Shown here: piece after piece, positions 40,272 to 48,253 of the stretch | How positions within the stretch are numbered: the stretch's first letter is position 1 | How the letters are laid out: each line of letters starts with the position of its first letter | Source of the DNA: Myxococcota bacterium | Lineage (GTDB): Bacteria; Myxococcota_A; UBA9160; UBA4427 | Direction of reading: 5' to 3' | DNA: 62,524 bases | Assembly: GCA_028823175.1 (NCBI GenBank) | Contig: JAPKBZ010000019.1 | Coordinates: 1-62,524, forward strand | Notes under the pieces: model-generated | Databases searched by the model: none | What the model was told of the DNA's origin: nothing | The model's input: the letters and a program-made list of their open reading frames with translations, nothing else | Made by a program: the position numbers and the translations under genes

Positions 40272-43100
40272 TTGAGACTTGCTCGTGTCTCGGTCTTGGT
40301 AGTGGTAGTGGTAGCGGTCGCGACCCTTGCCCAGGCCGCGAATGACTGGCAGCAGACACTCGACGAGACCGTGCCTGGCGTCGTCGTCCTGCGCATCAAC
40401 TCGCCGCGATCCTTCGATGGCCAGGTTTCGGGCTACGCGACGGCCACCGGGTTCATCGTCGACGCCGAAAAGGGCCTCATCCTGACCAATCGTCACGTGG
40501 TGACGACGGCTCCGGTCGTTGCCGAAGCGGTACTTCTCGACAATGAGGAAGTCCCAATTCAGGCGCTCTATCGCGATCCTGTCCACGATTTCGGCTTTTT
40601 TCAGTTCGATCCGAACGACGTCGAGTTTATGGAAATCCGGGAGTTGGAACTCGCTCCCGAGCGTGCCCGGGTGGGAAGGGAAATTCGTGTCGTAGGCAAC
40701 GATGCCGGCGATAAACTGGCGATTCTGCCGGGGACGATTGCCCGCCTCGACCGGGAGGCCCCGGATTACGGCCCGGACTCGTGGAACGATTTCAATACGT
40801 TCTATATCCAAGCCGCATCGGGTACATCGGGGGGCTCTTCTGGCTCGCCGGTGATCGATGTCGACGGCAAGGTGGTGGCGATGAATGCCGCCGGGAAACG
40901 AACCGCGGCTTCGAGCTATTTCCTGCCCCTGGATCGCGTCAAGAGAGCCCTCGAGCTTCTCCAGCGGGGGGAGCCTGTGCCTCGGGGCACTCTCCAGACC
41001 GTGTTCAGCTATCAGCCCTACGACGAGGTGCGGCGCCTCGGAGTCCGGCGCGAGACCGAGTCCGCTGCTCGGACCGCTTTCGAAGAGGGAACGGGCATGG
41101 TGGTGGTGAGCGAGGTGGTTCCCGGAGGCCCCGCTGCCGAGATCCTGGAGCCCGGGGACGTCGTGGTTCGCATCAACGGCCGCTGGGTCGGGGACTTTCT
41201 GGGCTTGGAGACGGTTTTCGATGACTCGGTGGGTTCGAGCGTGATCTTGGAAGTGGAGCGCGGTGGTGAGCCCTTGTCTCTGGAACTGGAGGTAACCGAC
41301 CTTCACGCTTTGATTCCATCGAGCTATCTGGAGGTCGGGGGAGGCGTCGTGAATCCGCTCTCCTATCACATGGCGCGAAATTACGCGGTTCCCGCTGAGG
41401 GTGTCTACCTGGCGTCGCCGGGTTTCATGTTTTCTAGGGCCCGTGTTCCGCCAGGGGCAGTCATCACCGAGGTCAATGGTGTTGCGACGCCCGATCTCGA
41501 AATCTTCGAGGCCGAGATGGCGCGACACGCGCAAGGTGATCGCGTGCCGATTCGCTTTCACATGCTCAGAAACCCGCGGATGCCCAGGGTGGCTGTGCTC
41601 CAGGCGAGCCGGCACTGGTTTTCGATGCAGCGCTGCAGCCGGGACGATGCAACGGGTCGCTGGCCTTGTGTCCTGTCTGAACCACCACCGCCGCCTTCGG
41701 CACTAGAGCCGGCGACCACGCGAGTCGAGGTGGAGGGTCCGAGGCCGGTCAGGAATCTGGCTCCCTCTCTTGTCTTGGTGACGAACAGTATCCCCTACCT
41801 GATCGACGGGGCACACCACGATCGCTTCGTGGGTACGGGTCTCGTTGTCGACGCCGAAAAAGGACTGGTCGTAGTCGATCGGGAAACGGTGCCCGTCGCA
41901 CTGGGTCTGCTCTCCTTGACCTTCGGCGCGTCGGTGGAGGTGCCTGGAGAGGTGCTCTACCTCCATCCCGAACATAATTTCGCCGTCATTCGCTACGACC
42001 CGGCATTGATTGGGGACACCCCGGTTGAGAGTGCTCGCCTCAGGGAAAGCGGGATGGCCGTTGGCGATGAGATCTGGTTGGTGGGAATTTCTGGGGAGCA
42101 GCGGATCGTTTCCCGGGAAACCCGGGTGGCCCGTCGAGAGCCCGTGAGCCTGCCGCTTCCCTTTCCGCCGCGTTTTCGCGATCGCAACGTCGAACTGGTG
42201 ATGCTTGAAGATTCGACACCGACCGTGGGCGGCGTGCTGGCCGATGGCAAGGGGAGGGTGCAGGCACTTTGGGCCGCGTATTCCCTGGGAGAAGGGCCGT
42301 CGGCCAACGAGTTTTTTGCCGGAATTCCAGTGGCTCCGATCAAGGAAGTTGTGGAAGCCCTGCGCCGGGGGGAAGATGTTCAATGGCGCTCGCTGGGGGT
42401 CGAGCTGAAGCCGCTGACCCTGGCCGACGCTCGCACCCAGGGGATCTCCGAGGAGTGGGCCCGGAAACTCGAGGAGCATGACCCAAAGGGGAGGCGAGTT
42501 CTCACGATCGTGCGCGTTAGCGCAGACAACCCTTCGGCGGCCTTGCTCCGTGCTGGAGACCTGCTGCTCTCGATCGACGGTCAGCCCGTGACGCGTTTTA
42601 GGGAGGTGGAAATTGCGGCCAGGGCCGACGAGGTCCTCGTGGAAGTCCTGCGCAAGGGGAGGCAATTGAGTCTTATGGTTCCCACCCAGGCGCTCTCGGG
42701 TACGGGGACGGACCGCGCCCTCCTATGGGCGGGGGCTCTTCTTCAAGAGCCACCAGCGGCCCTGGCCCGGGACCTGTCTCTGGCTGGGGAAGGCGTCTAT
42801 GTGTCTCGCTACTGGTATGGATCGCCCGCCAACCGCTATGGCCTGACGGCGACGAGCCGGATCATTGAGGTCAATGGAGAGCCGACGCCGGATCTCGATG
42901 CCTTCCTCGCCGCTGTGGCAGGGACGGATGACAGGGGCTCGGTACGGATGAAGCTCCTCGACCTTGAGGGCCGAGTTCGTGTTAAGACCCTGAAGCTCGA
43001 TCTTGAGTACTGGCCGACCTCGGAACTGTTACGGGGCCCGGGGGGCTGGGATCGCCGGAAGATCACCGGCGGAGCCGTCGAAACCCCCGCCGGTTCGTGA
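40272..43100 (+). CDS. Exported tandem HtrA/Deg-like protein with one dead protease half
   Basis: About 942 residues from TTG 40272, which gives a clean signal peptide (cleavage after TLAQA, residue 22). The first half is an S1C trypsin-like domain with His75 (LTNRHVV), Asp106 (VHDFGFF) and Ser190 (GSSGSP), then two PDZ-like regions (about 285-375 and 385-470). The second half (about 505-700) repeats the fold: VVDAEKGL recurs, but the triad positions hold Arg537 (VVDRE), Asn (EHNFAVI) and Val (PTVGG). Two further PDZ-like regions follow. The layout resembles eukaryotic Nma111 and plant Deg7. It lies behind thrC. Confidence 0.8.
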   Translation: MRLARVSVLVVVVVAVATLAQAANDWQQTLDETVPGVVVLRINSPRSFDGQVSGYATATGFIVDAEKGLILTNRHVVTTAPVVAEAVLLDNEEVPIQALYRDPVHDFGFFQFDPNDVEFMEIRELELAPERARVGREIRVVGNDAGDKLAILPGTIARLDREAPDYGPDSWNDFNTFYIQAASGTSGGSSGSPVIDVDGKVVAMNAAGKRTAASSYFLPLDRVKRALELLQRGEPVPRGTLQTVFSYQPYDEVRRLGVRRETESAARTAFEEGTGMVVVSEVVPGGPAAEILEPGDVVVRINGRWVGDFLGLETVFDDSVGSSVILEVERGGEPLSLELEVTDLHALIPSSYLEVGGGVVNPLSYHMARNYAVPAEGVYLASPGFMFSRARVPPGAVITEVNGVATPDLEIFEAEMARHAQGDRVPIRFHMLRNPRMPRVAVLQASRHWFSMQRCSRDDATGRWPCVLSEPPPPPSALEPATTRVEVEGPRPVRNLAPSLVLVTNSIPYLIDGAHHDRFVGTGLVVDAEKGLVVVDRETVPVALGLLSLTFGASVEVPGEVLYLHPEHNFAVIRYDPALIGDTPVESARLRESGMAVGDEIWLVGISGEQRIVSRETRVARREPVSLPLPFPPRFRDRNVELVMLEDSTPTVGGVLADGKGRVQALWAAYSLGEGPSANEFFAGIPVAPIKEVVEALRRGEDVQWRSLGVELKPLTLADARTQGISEEWARKLEEHDPKGRRVLTIVRVSADNPSAALLRAGDLLLSIDGQPVTRFREVEIAARADEVLVEVLRKGRQLSLMVPTQALSGTGTDRALLWAGALLQEPPAALARDLSLAGEGVYVSRYWYGSPANRYGLTATSRIIEVNGEPTPDLDAFLAAVAGTDDRGSVRMKLLDLEGRVRVKTLKLDLEYWPTSELLRGPGGWDRRKITGGAVETPAGS

Positions 43101-43112
43101 GGACCCGCCCGC

Positions 43113-44465
43113 TCAGAGCAGCCTGTTGAGCAGTAGGGTCGCGATGCCGAGGAACGAGAAGAACCCCAAAGCATCGGTGCAGAATGTCACCAGAACGCCG
43201 GCCCCGAGTGCTGGGTCCTGACCCAGACTCTTGAGCACCAGGGGGACAGCTGCCCCGAGAAGACTCGCGACGGTCATCGTGATCATCATCGCCAACAAGA
43301 GCACTAGGCCGAGCACCGGATTCCCTTGCCACAAGTAGGCGATAAAGCCTGAGAGGACTCCCGCAACGGTGCCGATCACTAGGCCGACCCACAACTCTTT
43401 GCCGACGGCACGCAGGCCGCTCGAAAATTCGATTTCGCCGAGTGCGATCGAGCGGGTGATGACGGTCAGGGTTTGAATGCCGCCATTTCCACCCATACCA
43501 GCCACCACCGGGAGGAAGATTGCAAGGCTGACAAGTTGGTCGAGGGTCGATTCGAAGAGGCCTACGACGGAGGCTGCCGTAAACGCAGTGAAAAGGTTGA
43601 CGAGCATCCAGGGTAGGCGTCTGCTGATGGATACCCGAGCTGCAGTAAAGACGCGATCGGATTCGGAGAGGCCTACGAGGTGGTAGATGTCCTCCGTCGC
43701 TTCTTCGTTAATGACATCGATGACATCATCCACAGTTATGATGCCAACCATGCGATCATCTGGATCTACGACGGGGAGCGCGAGTAAGTCGTAACGCGCC
43801 ACGAGTTGTGCTGCCTGCTCTTGGTCTGCTTCGGATGAGATGCTGATTGGATCGGGAACCATCAATGTGGATACAGGAGTCTGCGGTGGAGTGGAAACAA
43901 GCTTACGAATCGGAACTTCTCCGAGGAGTTGTCGTGCTTTGTCGACGACGTAGAGGTGGAGCGCATATTCATCCGACTCGCTCGCAATTCGAATTTCGTC
44001 GATCGCTTCCTGGGCACTCATCTCTTCGTGGAGAGCGATAAAATGGGTGGTCATGGTTCGTCCAGCACTTTCGGCCGGGTAGAGCTCGGCATGCATCAAC
44101 TCTCGCCGCTGGCGAGCAGGCAGCCTCTCCTTGACGATCTCCTGCCGGTCGGCGGGGAGTTGTTCGGTGATCGAGAGCATGTCGTCGACTTCGAGTCGAG
44201 CGAGGACATCGGCCAGGCGTTGGTCCGGAACGGCGCCCAGGATCTTGGGCATCAACTCCGGAGGGAGGTCGGCGAGCATCGCCGCCGCCCGGTGTTGGAC
44301 GAAGAGGCGGTCGACAAGTCGCTCGATCTCTTCGGCCCTCAGGTCGCTGAGAAGGGGCGCAAGGGTCGAGGGATGGATTTCAGCGAGGCGTTCTTCGGCC
44401 TGGAGGTCGTCCTCGTCCGCGAGAAGCCGACGCAAGAAGTCGATCGAGATATTTTGTTCCGACAT
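43113..44465 (-). CDS. mgtE: MgtE-family magnesium transporter
   Basis: About 450 residues: an N-terminal superhelical domain (residues about 1-125), two CBS domains that sense cytosolic Mg2+ (MVPDPISISSEADQE and MVGIITVDDVIDVI), a plug helix, and a five-helix membrane pore with GMGGNGGIQTLTVITRSIA. It carries Mg2+ (possibly other divalent ions) into the cell. The ATG at 44465 (MSEQNIS) is chosen; TTG 44477 is four codons upstream. It converges on the HtrA-like gene with a 12-bp gap. Confidence 0.93.
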   Translation of the reverse strand: MSEQNISIDFLRRLLADEDDLQAEERLAEIHPSTLAPLLSDLRAEEIERLVDRLFVQHRAAAMLADLPPELMPKILGAVPDQRLADVLARLEVDDMLSITEQLPADRQEIVKERLPARQRRELMHAELYPAESAGRTMTTHFIALHEEMSAQEAIDEIRIASESDEYALHLYVVDKARQLLGEVPIRKLVSTPPQTPVSTLMVPDPISISSEADQEQAAQLVARYDLLALPVVDPDDRMVGIITVDDVIDVINEEATEDIYHLVGLSESDRVFTAARVSISRRLPWMLVNLFTAFTAASVVGLFESTLDQLVSLAIFLPVVAGMGGNGGIQTLTVITRSIALGEIEFSSGLRAVGKELWVGLVIGTVAGVLSGFIAYLWQGNPVLGLVLLLAMMITMTVASLLGAAVPLVLKSLGQDPALGAGVLVTFCTDALGFFSFLGIATLLLNRLL

Positions 44466-44688
44466 GGGAACTCGCAATCATTTTTCAGTTCTCGGAGGGG
44501 GTTGCCGCGGCAGCAATGGAGGGGCGAGCGGCTTTTGGAACGAGCAGAGGCTCGAGGAAATCAGGCCGGGTTGATGTTGGTGCTGGGGAAGCGCCGATGC
44601 TTCAGATCAACTTGGCTTGGATTTCCGGCGCATTCACTCTTTTGTGAAAGCGAAGTCCACTGCTTGATTTCGGGCAACCCACCTCGAA

Positions 44689-44784
44689 GGGTTCGGCCAA
44701 GCATCCCGGGGAAACGAACCCGGACCGAGGGATCCCGCTCTCTTCTAAGAGCCGGGCGTGGCGGATCTCCCGCATTCCGCCCGG
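44689..44784. ncRNA. Candidate structured RNA or leader element
   Basis: Three perfect stems occur in under 100 bp: GGGTTCG (44689-44695) with CGAACCC (44715-44721), GCTCT with AGAGC around 44737-44752, and CCGGGCG (44752-44758) with CGCCCGG (44778-44784), the last enclosing GCGG/CCGC. TTTATT follows the last hairpin on the plus strand, so it could also be a terminator-like element. The transcribed strand is unknown; it lies 220-320 nt upstream of mgtE and about 210-310 nt upstream of khpA. Confidence 0.3.
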
Positions 44785-44934
44785 TTTATTCGTCCGCAAG
44801 AGTAGCGAACTTTGATAATTCATCCGAAATTGCAGCGATTCACGGAATGTAGTTAGGTCTTTCCCTGATGCGGATAACGGGGGAAAGGAGGAAGATTGAG
44901 ATCCTGAGTTTAATTCCTTCGTTAGGAGCGTTGG

Positions 44935-44957
44935 AACACGAGTCAACACGAGTCAAC
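44935..44957 (+). repeat. 10-bp direct repeat upstream of khpA
   Basis: AACACGAGTC occurs twice in tandem, followed by AAC of a third partial copy. It lies about 40 bp before the khpA start, where a promoter or operator is expected. It may be a regulator-binding site or chance; nothing more can be said. Confidence 0.5.
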
Positions 44958-44997
44958 TGACTATTGAAAAGGAAAGAGTAGGGCTGGGAGAATGGCG

Positions 44998-45237
44998 ATG
45001 ACGATGAAGCAACTGATCGAGGGAATTGTGCACGCTCTGGTCGACGAGCCCGGAGAAGTTCAACTCAAGGAGGTCGTGGGTGACCACGCACATCTCCTCG
45101 AGTTGAGTGTTGCTCCCGGGGACCTCGGCAAGGTAATCGGCAAGGGCGGCGCCCACGCGTCGGCGATTAGAACGCTGATGACCGCTGCGAGTGGCAAAGA
45201 GAAGAAGCGCTACATCCTTGAGATCATCGAGGACTGA
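44998..45237 (+). CDS. khpA: KH-domain RNA-binding protein KhpA
   Basis: A 79-aa single-KH protein. The GxxG loop is GKGG within GKVIGKGGAHASAIRTLM, preceded by HLLELSVAPGDLGKV. KhpA pairs with KhpB in other bacteria and binds many RNAs, affecting cell elongation and division. It usually lies next to rpsP; here it stands alone. GGGAG (44986-44990) is 7 bases from the ATG at 44998, so this is preferred to the ATG at 44992, which is only one base away. Confidence 0.88.
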   Translation: MTMKQLIEGIVHALVDEPGEVQLKEVVGDHAHLLELSVAPGDLGKVIGKGGAHASAIRTLMTAASGKEKKRYILEIIED

Positions 45238-45548
45238 AGTCGCTGCTTCGGACGAACCGGCGCCGGGTCGGGAGTCGGCGTTGTTCCCCCGCGGGATCTT
45301 TGCCGCCTTGACTTGCCGCGGCAGAGTCAGTAAATCTTGGCCGGCGAACGACGCGGTGGGAAGGGGAGGTTCAGCGAGCCTCTCCGAGATCGGGCGATCA
45401 AGATCAGGCCGGGTTTCTCGCTGGCAGTCGGAGTAATATTCGGTTCTCGTCGGTCTCTCGTTTGTTTTTGGGTGTTTTTCGGGTGACGCAGCAAAAAACA
45501 CCGTACGACAGCGGATATAACGAAATATCAAGATCAAAGAGGTGAAAC
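45238..45548 (+). other. Intergenic region between khpA and the bS22-like gene
   Basis: 311 bp without a protein-like frame. A 9-bp stem, GGTGTTTTT (45471-45479) with AAAAACACC (45494-45502), lies in its A/T-rich right end. TATAAC at 45516-45521 could be a -10 element for the small gene, though no matching -35 was found. AGAGGTG just before 45549 is that gene's ribosome-binding site. Confidence 0.5.
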
Positions 45549-45635
45549 GTGGGTAGTGTAATCAAGAAGCGACGAAAGAAGATGCGCAAACACAAGCAGC
45601 GGAAGCTTTTGAAGCGCCAGAGGCACAAGAAATAG
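45549..45635 (+). CDS. 28-aa AURKAIP1/COX24-domain protein (bS22/mS38-like)
   Basis: The GTG-started frame reads MGSVIKKRRKKMRKHKQRKL then LKRQRHKK and TAG. It closely resembles the 33-aa mycobacterial protein bS22, which sits in the 30S subunit near the decoding site and is the bacterial relative of mitochondrial mS38 (AURKAIP1/COX24). AGAGGTG lies about 6 bases upstream and a strong terminator follows 28 bp after the stop, so this is an independent one-gene unit. It probably binds 16S rRNA helix 44; that role is inferred from the mycobacterial structure. Confidence 0.85.
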   Translation: MGSVIKKRRKKMRKHKQRKLLKRQRHKK

Positions 45636-45663
45636 CTCTGTCGCGCGCCTTGGAATGTCAATT

Positions 45664-45699
45664 AAGCGCCGGTCCCTTGCGGGATCGGCGCTTTTTTTT
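45664..45699 (+). terminator. Intrinsic terminator of the bS22-like gene
   Basis: An 11-bp stem (GCGCCGGTCCC with GGGATCGGCGC, one G-T wobble) around the loop TTGC is followed by eight T. It lies 28 bp after the stop codon of the 28-aa gene. Confidence 0.9.
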
Positions 45700-45862
45700 G
45701 CGTCGAACGGACTGTTCAATTGTCGTATCGCTCGTCGGATTGGCGACTTCGGATCGTGGGCGATGACGCGATGACGAGTCTCTCAGCCGGGTGAATTCTA
45801 ACTTTTCTTCGCTTCAACTGCAGTTTAGTAAGCCAGGTCTTTGATTTTTTTGGCCTAATTAC

Positions 45863-45892
45863 TTGACTAGCCTGAAAAAGTTGCCCTAGGAT
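45863..45892 (+). promoter_or_regulatory. Putative promoter of the histone H1-like gene
   Basis: TTGACT (45863-45868), an 18-bp spacer and TAGGAT (45887-45892) lie in an A/T-richer stretch. Transcription would begin near 45900 and give a leader of about 205 nt before the ATG at 46105. The rest of the 45,700-46,104 gap holds no protein-like frame. Consensus matching only. Confidence 0.4.
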
Positions 45893-46104
45893 CAACCGCA
45901 ACAAACGCTCTACGACCTTGGATTGGGATCGAAAGGAGTTAAAGCACCTTTTTTTCTCGCCCGATGATGACCGGCGAAGACCCATGGCAAGTCTGTGAGT
46001 CTTCACCGTGAATCGATGAACGAAGAGTCGATCACCGAGCAAATCGCTCGAGCCAGCATCAAATCCACGGTGTGTAAGCGTTGACAACAAGGGGGGTGAC
46101 CCAA

Positions 46105-46428
46105 ATGGCAGCTCGAAAGAAAGCCACGAAGAAGAAGGCGGCCAAGCGTAAGGCCACCAAGAAGAAGGCCACGAAGAAGAAGGCGACCAAGAAGAAGGCC
46201 GCCAAGAAGAAGGCCACGAAGAAGAAGGCCGCCAAGAAGAAGGCGACCAAGAAGAAGGCGGCCAAGCGCAAGGCCACCAAGAAGAAGGCGACCAAGAAGA
46301 AGGCCGCCAAGAAGAAGAAGAAGGCCGCCAAGAAGAAGACGACCAAGAAAAAGGCGACCAAAAAGAAGGCGACCAAGAAAAAGGCGGCCAAGAAAAAGAA
46401 GAAGGCTGCTCGCAGGAAGAAGAGGTAG
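46105..46428 (+). CDS. Lysine/alanine-rich histone H1-like protein
   Basis: A 107-aa protein made almost wholly of [14 protein letters not shown] repeats with a few Arg; it has no acidic and no aromatic residues. Such sequences resemble the C-terminal tails of eukaryotic H1 and bacterial HctB/AlgP-like nucleoid proteins, so DNA or RNA binding and compaction are likely. The ATG at 46105 is preferred because AAGGGGGGTG lies just upstream; an in-frame TTG at 46081 is possible. The gene has its own promoter candidate and a strong terminator. The repeat DNA makes copy number prone to change. Confidence 0.75.
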   Translation: MAARKKATKKKAAKRKATKKKATKKKATKKKAAKKKATKKKAAKKKATKKKAAKRKATKKKATKKKAAKKKKKAAKKKTTKKKATKKKATKKKAAKKKKKAARRKKR

Positions 46429-46481
46429 CTCTAGCTACCTCGATTCCGCTGGGGAGGCTTCCCTGGCTGGATAGCCAGAGG

Positions 46482-46520
46482 ACCCCGGCTGACCGCGTGT
46501 CAGCCGGGGTTTCTTTGTTT
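46482..46520 (+). terminator. Intrinsic terminator of the H1-like gene
   Basis: A perfect 12-bp stem, ACCCCGGCTGAC with its complement around the loop CGCGT (46482-46510), is followed by TTCTTTGTTT. It starts 53 bp after the stop codon. A smaller hairpin (CTGGCT/AGCCAG) lies just before it at 46463-46478. Confidence 0.88.
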
Positions 46521-46593
46521 ACGGGTTTGGCCTATGGTCCGGCCCTTCCCGGGGCACCTCCCGGAAATCTCGATCACCTCCCAGGGGGCTCTC

Positions 46594-46902
46594 ATGGCGC
46601 GGATTACCATCGAAGATTGCACGCACGTGGTTCCCAACCGCTTTCACCTGGTCCAAATGGCCGCAACCCGGGCGAAGCAGCTCAAGCGCGGGGCCATGCC
46701 CCTGGTCCAGACTGAGAGCAATAAGGCCGTGGTGATTGCCCTGCGGGAAATTGCAGCTTCTCATGTCAAGCCCGGGGAGCGTCTGATCGATCCCCTGGAC
46801 GAGGGCATGACCGTTTCGAGCCTGCCCGATGAGGCCGTTGTCGAAACCGAGGCCATCCTGGCTCCTGAGGACGACGATTCGGACTCCACGAAGGTCAGCT
46901 GA
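46594..46902 (+). CDS. rpoZ: RNA polymerase subunit omega
   Basis: A 102-aa omega subunit. MARITIEDCTHVVPNRFHLV and AATRAKQLKRGAMPLV are typical; the C-terminal tail is acidic and lineage-specific. Omega helps assemble RNA polymerase and forms part of ppGpp site 1 in some bacteria. The ATG at 46594 has CCAGGGGG upstream; a longer reading to 46534 is not family-like. Common partners gmk and spoT are not adjacent. Confidence 0.93.
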   Translation: MARITIEDCTHVVPNRFHLVQMAATRAKQLKRGAMPLVQTESNKAVVIALREIAASHVKPGERLIDPLDEGMTVSSLPDEAVVETEAILAPEDDDSDSTKVS

Positions 46903-47076
46903 CGCGCCCCGGCGAGGAGCGCCCATCGGGCAGTTTCTCTGGGCCGTACTGCTGTTTCGGTTGACCGCGCCCGCGATTGCCGGACGGGTACCACGCGGGA
47001 GCTGGCGCTGTGCGGGAAGTCCGCCGCGGCAATTTGGGTGGCGCGTTCGCCTGAATCCGGTTCGGAGGGCCTTCCC

Positions 47077-47089
47077 CTCTAGGCTAGAG
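47077..47089. promoter_or_regulatory. Palindrome upstream of a secreted hypothetical protein
   Basis: CTCTAGGCTAGAG is a perfect 6-bp inverted repeat around one G, 56 bp before the ATG at 47146. It could be an operator or overlap a -10 element (TAGGCT). The surrounding 46,903-47,145 gap shows no other feature. Confidence 0.25.
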
Positions 47090-47145
47090 TCCAGAGGTGC
47101 GCGACTAGGCGCATGCACGCATGCAAGAGGAGCTGCCACGGCATC

Positions 47146-47730
47146 ATGAGGCTGATACGAGGGTGGGGAGCGCAGGGCGCACGGCGACGGGGGGTTGCTC
47201 GATCGGTAGGCTTGGCTCTGGTCGGGCTCGCGGGTTTCTGCCTCCTAGTTCCCACCCCGGTACGGAGCGCTGGCACCGCGCAAGATTTCAGTATCACCGG
47301 GAAGACGGCCGAGGAGTCGTCCCGTGGGGAGTCGCCGGCTGAGGCCGTTCCCGGAGTTGGGCTGGATAGCCTCTTGAAGCTGCCTTCGAGCTGGAGCGGC
47401 GAGGAGGATAGGCGCCAGGGGATGACGTCGAGCCAGTGGAGGGCGCGCTTCGCCCAGCTCGAAAGCGAGCGCCTGGCAACCGAGGCGAGCCTCGCGGAGG
47501 CCCGTGGTGAACTCGATGGCATGTCGGCGGAGGGGGGCGGCCCATGGAAAATGGGGGCTCCCGGGAGCAACAACACGGAAGTTTCTCCGATGAGCTTTAA
47601 GCATCGGGAGCAGATACGCGACGGGAAGCAAAAACTCAATCAAATCCGTCTTCGTCAGCGGGATCTGAGCATCGAGGCGGATATCGCAGAGGTTCCCGAT
47701 GCCTGGCGCACTCCGGAGGCTTCGCCCTGA
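47146..47730 (+). CDS. Hypothetical exported coiled-coil protein
   Basis: Not recognised as a known family. About 194 residues: a basic N-region, a hydrophobic segment (SVGLALVGLAGFCLLV) and a likely signal cleavage after PVRSA. A Gly/Ser/Glu-rich stretch follows, then a charged heptad-like helix region (RARFAQLESERLATEASLAE) and a second one near the C-terminus (GKQKLNQIRLRQRDLSIE). The ATG at 47146 places the signal peptide correctly; an in-frame ATG at 47113 is also possible. It probably acts in the periplasm. Nothing in the context assigns a role. Confidence 0.55.
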   Translation: MRLIRGWGAQGARRRGVARSVGLALVGLAGFCLLVPTPVRSAGTAQDFSITGKTAEESSRGESPAEAVPGVGLDSLLKLPSSWSGEEDRRQGMTSSQWRARFAQLESERLATEASLAEARGELDGMSAEGGGPWKMGAPGSNNTEVSPMSFKHREQIRDGKQKLNQIRLRQRDLSIEADIAEVPDAWRTPEASP

Positions 47731-47910
47731 AACCCGCGGCCGGAGGCGCGTGCACGCAACATTGCGTTGCTCCCCTCCAGCTTGCAGGGGGAGGCGCTAC
47801 GGCTAGAATGGCGCCGCCCCGATCCCATCGGTCGCTCGGGTCCCTGTGAGGCGTAAAGCAGCCGAGATACGCATTCCGCAAGAGGTCATGCGGCAAGAGG
47901 AGCGCTAGAG

Positions 47911-48093
47911 ATGCCCGTCAGTAAAGAAAAGGAACTGACCCCCGACGAGTTGGAGAAGGGACCCAAGCCGAACGGAGACCTGGGTTCTTGGCTCTACGTG
48001 TTGGCTGGCATTCCGTGCATGATTCTCTTTTTTCTGCTCTTTTTCGGCGTGATCGGCACCTGCGATTCGGCGAATATCATGATTCCGGGCTGA
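47911..48093 (+). CDS. Small membrane protein of unknown function
   Basis: A 60-aa protein with a hydrophilic, charged N-terminal half and one membrane segment (about residues 26-49: SWLYVLAGIPCMILFFLLFF). The N-terminus (SKEKELTPDELEKGPKPNGD) is very polar. AGAGGAG 9 bases before the ATG gives a strong translation start, which supports a real gene. No family recognised. The 180 bp upstream show no other feature. Confidence 0.6.
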   Translation: MPVSKEKELTPDELEKGPKPNGDLGSWLYVLAGIPCMILFFLLFFGVIGTCDSANIMIPG

Positions 48094-48253
48094 GTTGCCG
48101 CCTCGGTTCCAGTTGAACGCCGTCCGATACATTAGGTCTTACCCTAGTCGAGAGGTCTTGATTCCTCGGGGAGTGGTCGGCAAAAGAAGCTGACTCAAGG
48201 GTAGTCTTGTTTTTTGGCTTAACCCCTTCCGTGGGTAAGCCGATAAACTGGGC

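Larger units (their letters stand above)
44466..44991. other. 526-bp divergent intergenic region (mgtE/khpA) without a gene
   Basis: No protein-like frame was found. It should contain the divergent promoters of mgtE and khpA. The centre (44689-44784) is packed with complementary segments and is annotated separately. The right end carries a 10-bp direct repeat. No M-box (Mg2+ riboswitch) consensus was recognised on the mgtE strand. Confidence 0.5.

Noticed and set aside
44700..44784. tRNA-like segment on the minus strand (a T-arm-like GGGTTCGTTTCCC)
   Set aside because: No acceptor stem, D-arm or 7-nt anticodon loop can be built around it.
44752..44790. Hairpin beginning GAGCCGGGCG that resembles domain V of a group II intron
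   Set aside because: It lacks the GNRA loop and the 34-nt geometry of domain V, and no domain VI, intron boundary or reverse transcriptase is nearby.
44466..44900. M-box (ykoK) Mg2+ riboswitch upstream of mgtE
   Set aside because: The conserved M-box core segments were not found on the minus strand. Only generic stems are present, so it is listed as an unassigned structured region.
46105..46428. CRISPR-like or satellite repeat array
   Set aside because: The repeats are codon-level Lys/Ala repeats in a translated frame with no unique spacers, ribosome-binding site upstream and terminator downstream.
48216..48241. Hairpin GGCTTAACCC/GGGTAAGCC as a terminator before the cysteine peptidase gene
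   Set aside because: No T-run follows it on the plus strand and it lies only 12 bp before the start codon. A translation-limiting role is possible but not shown.
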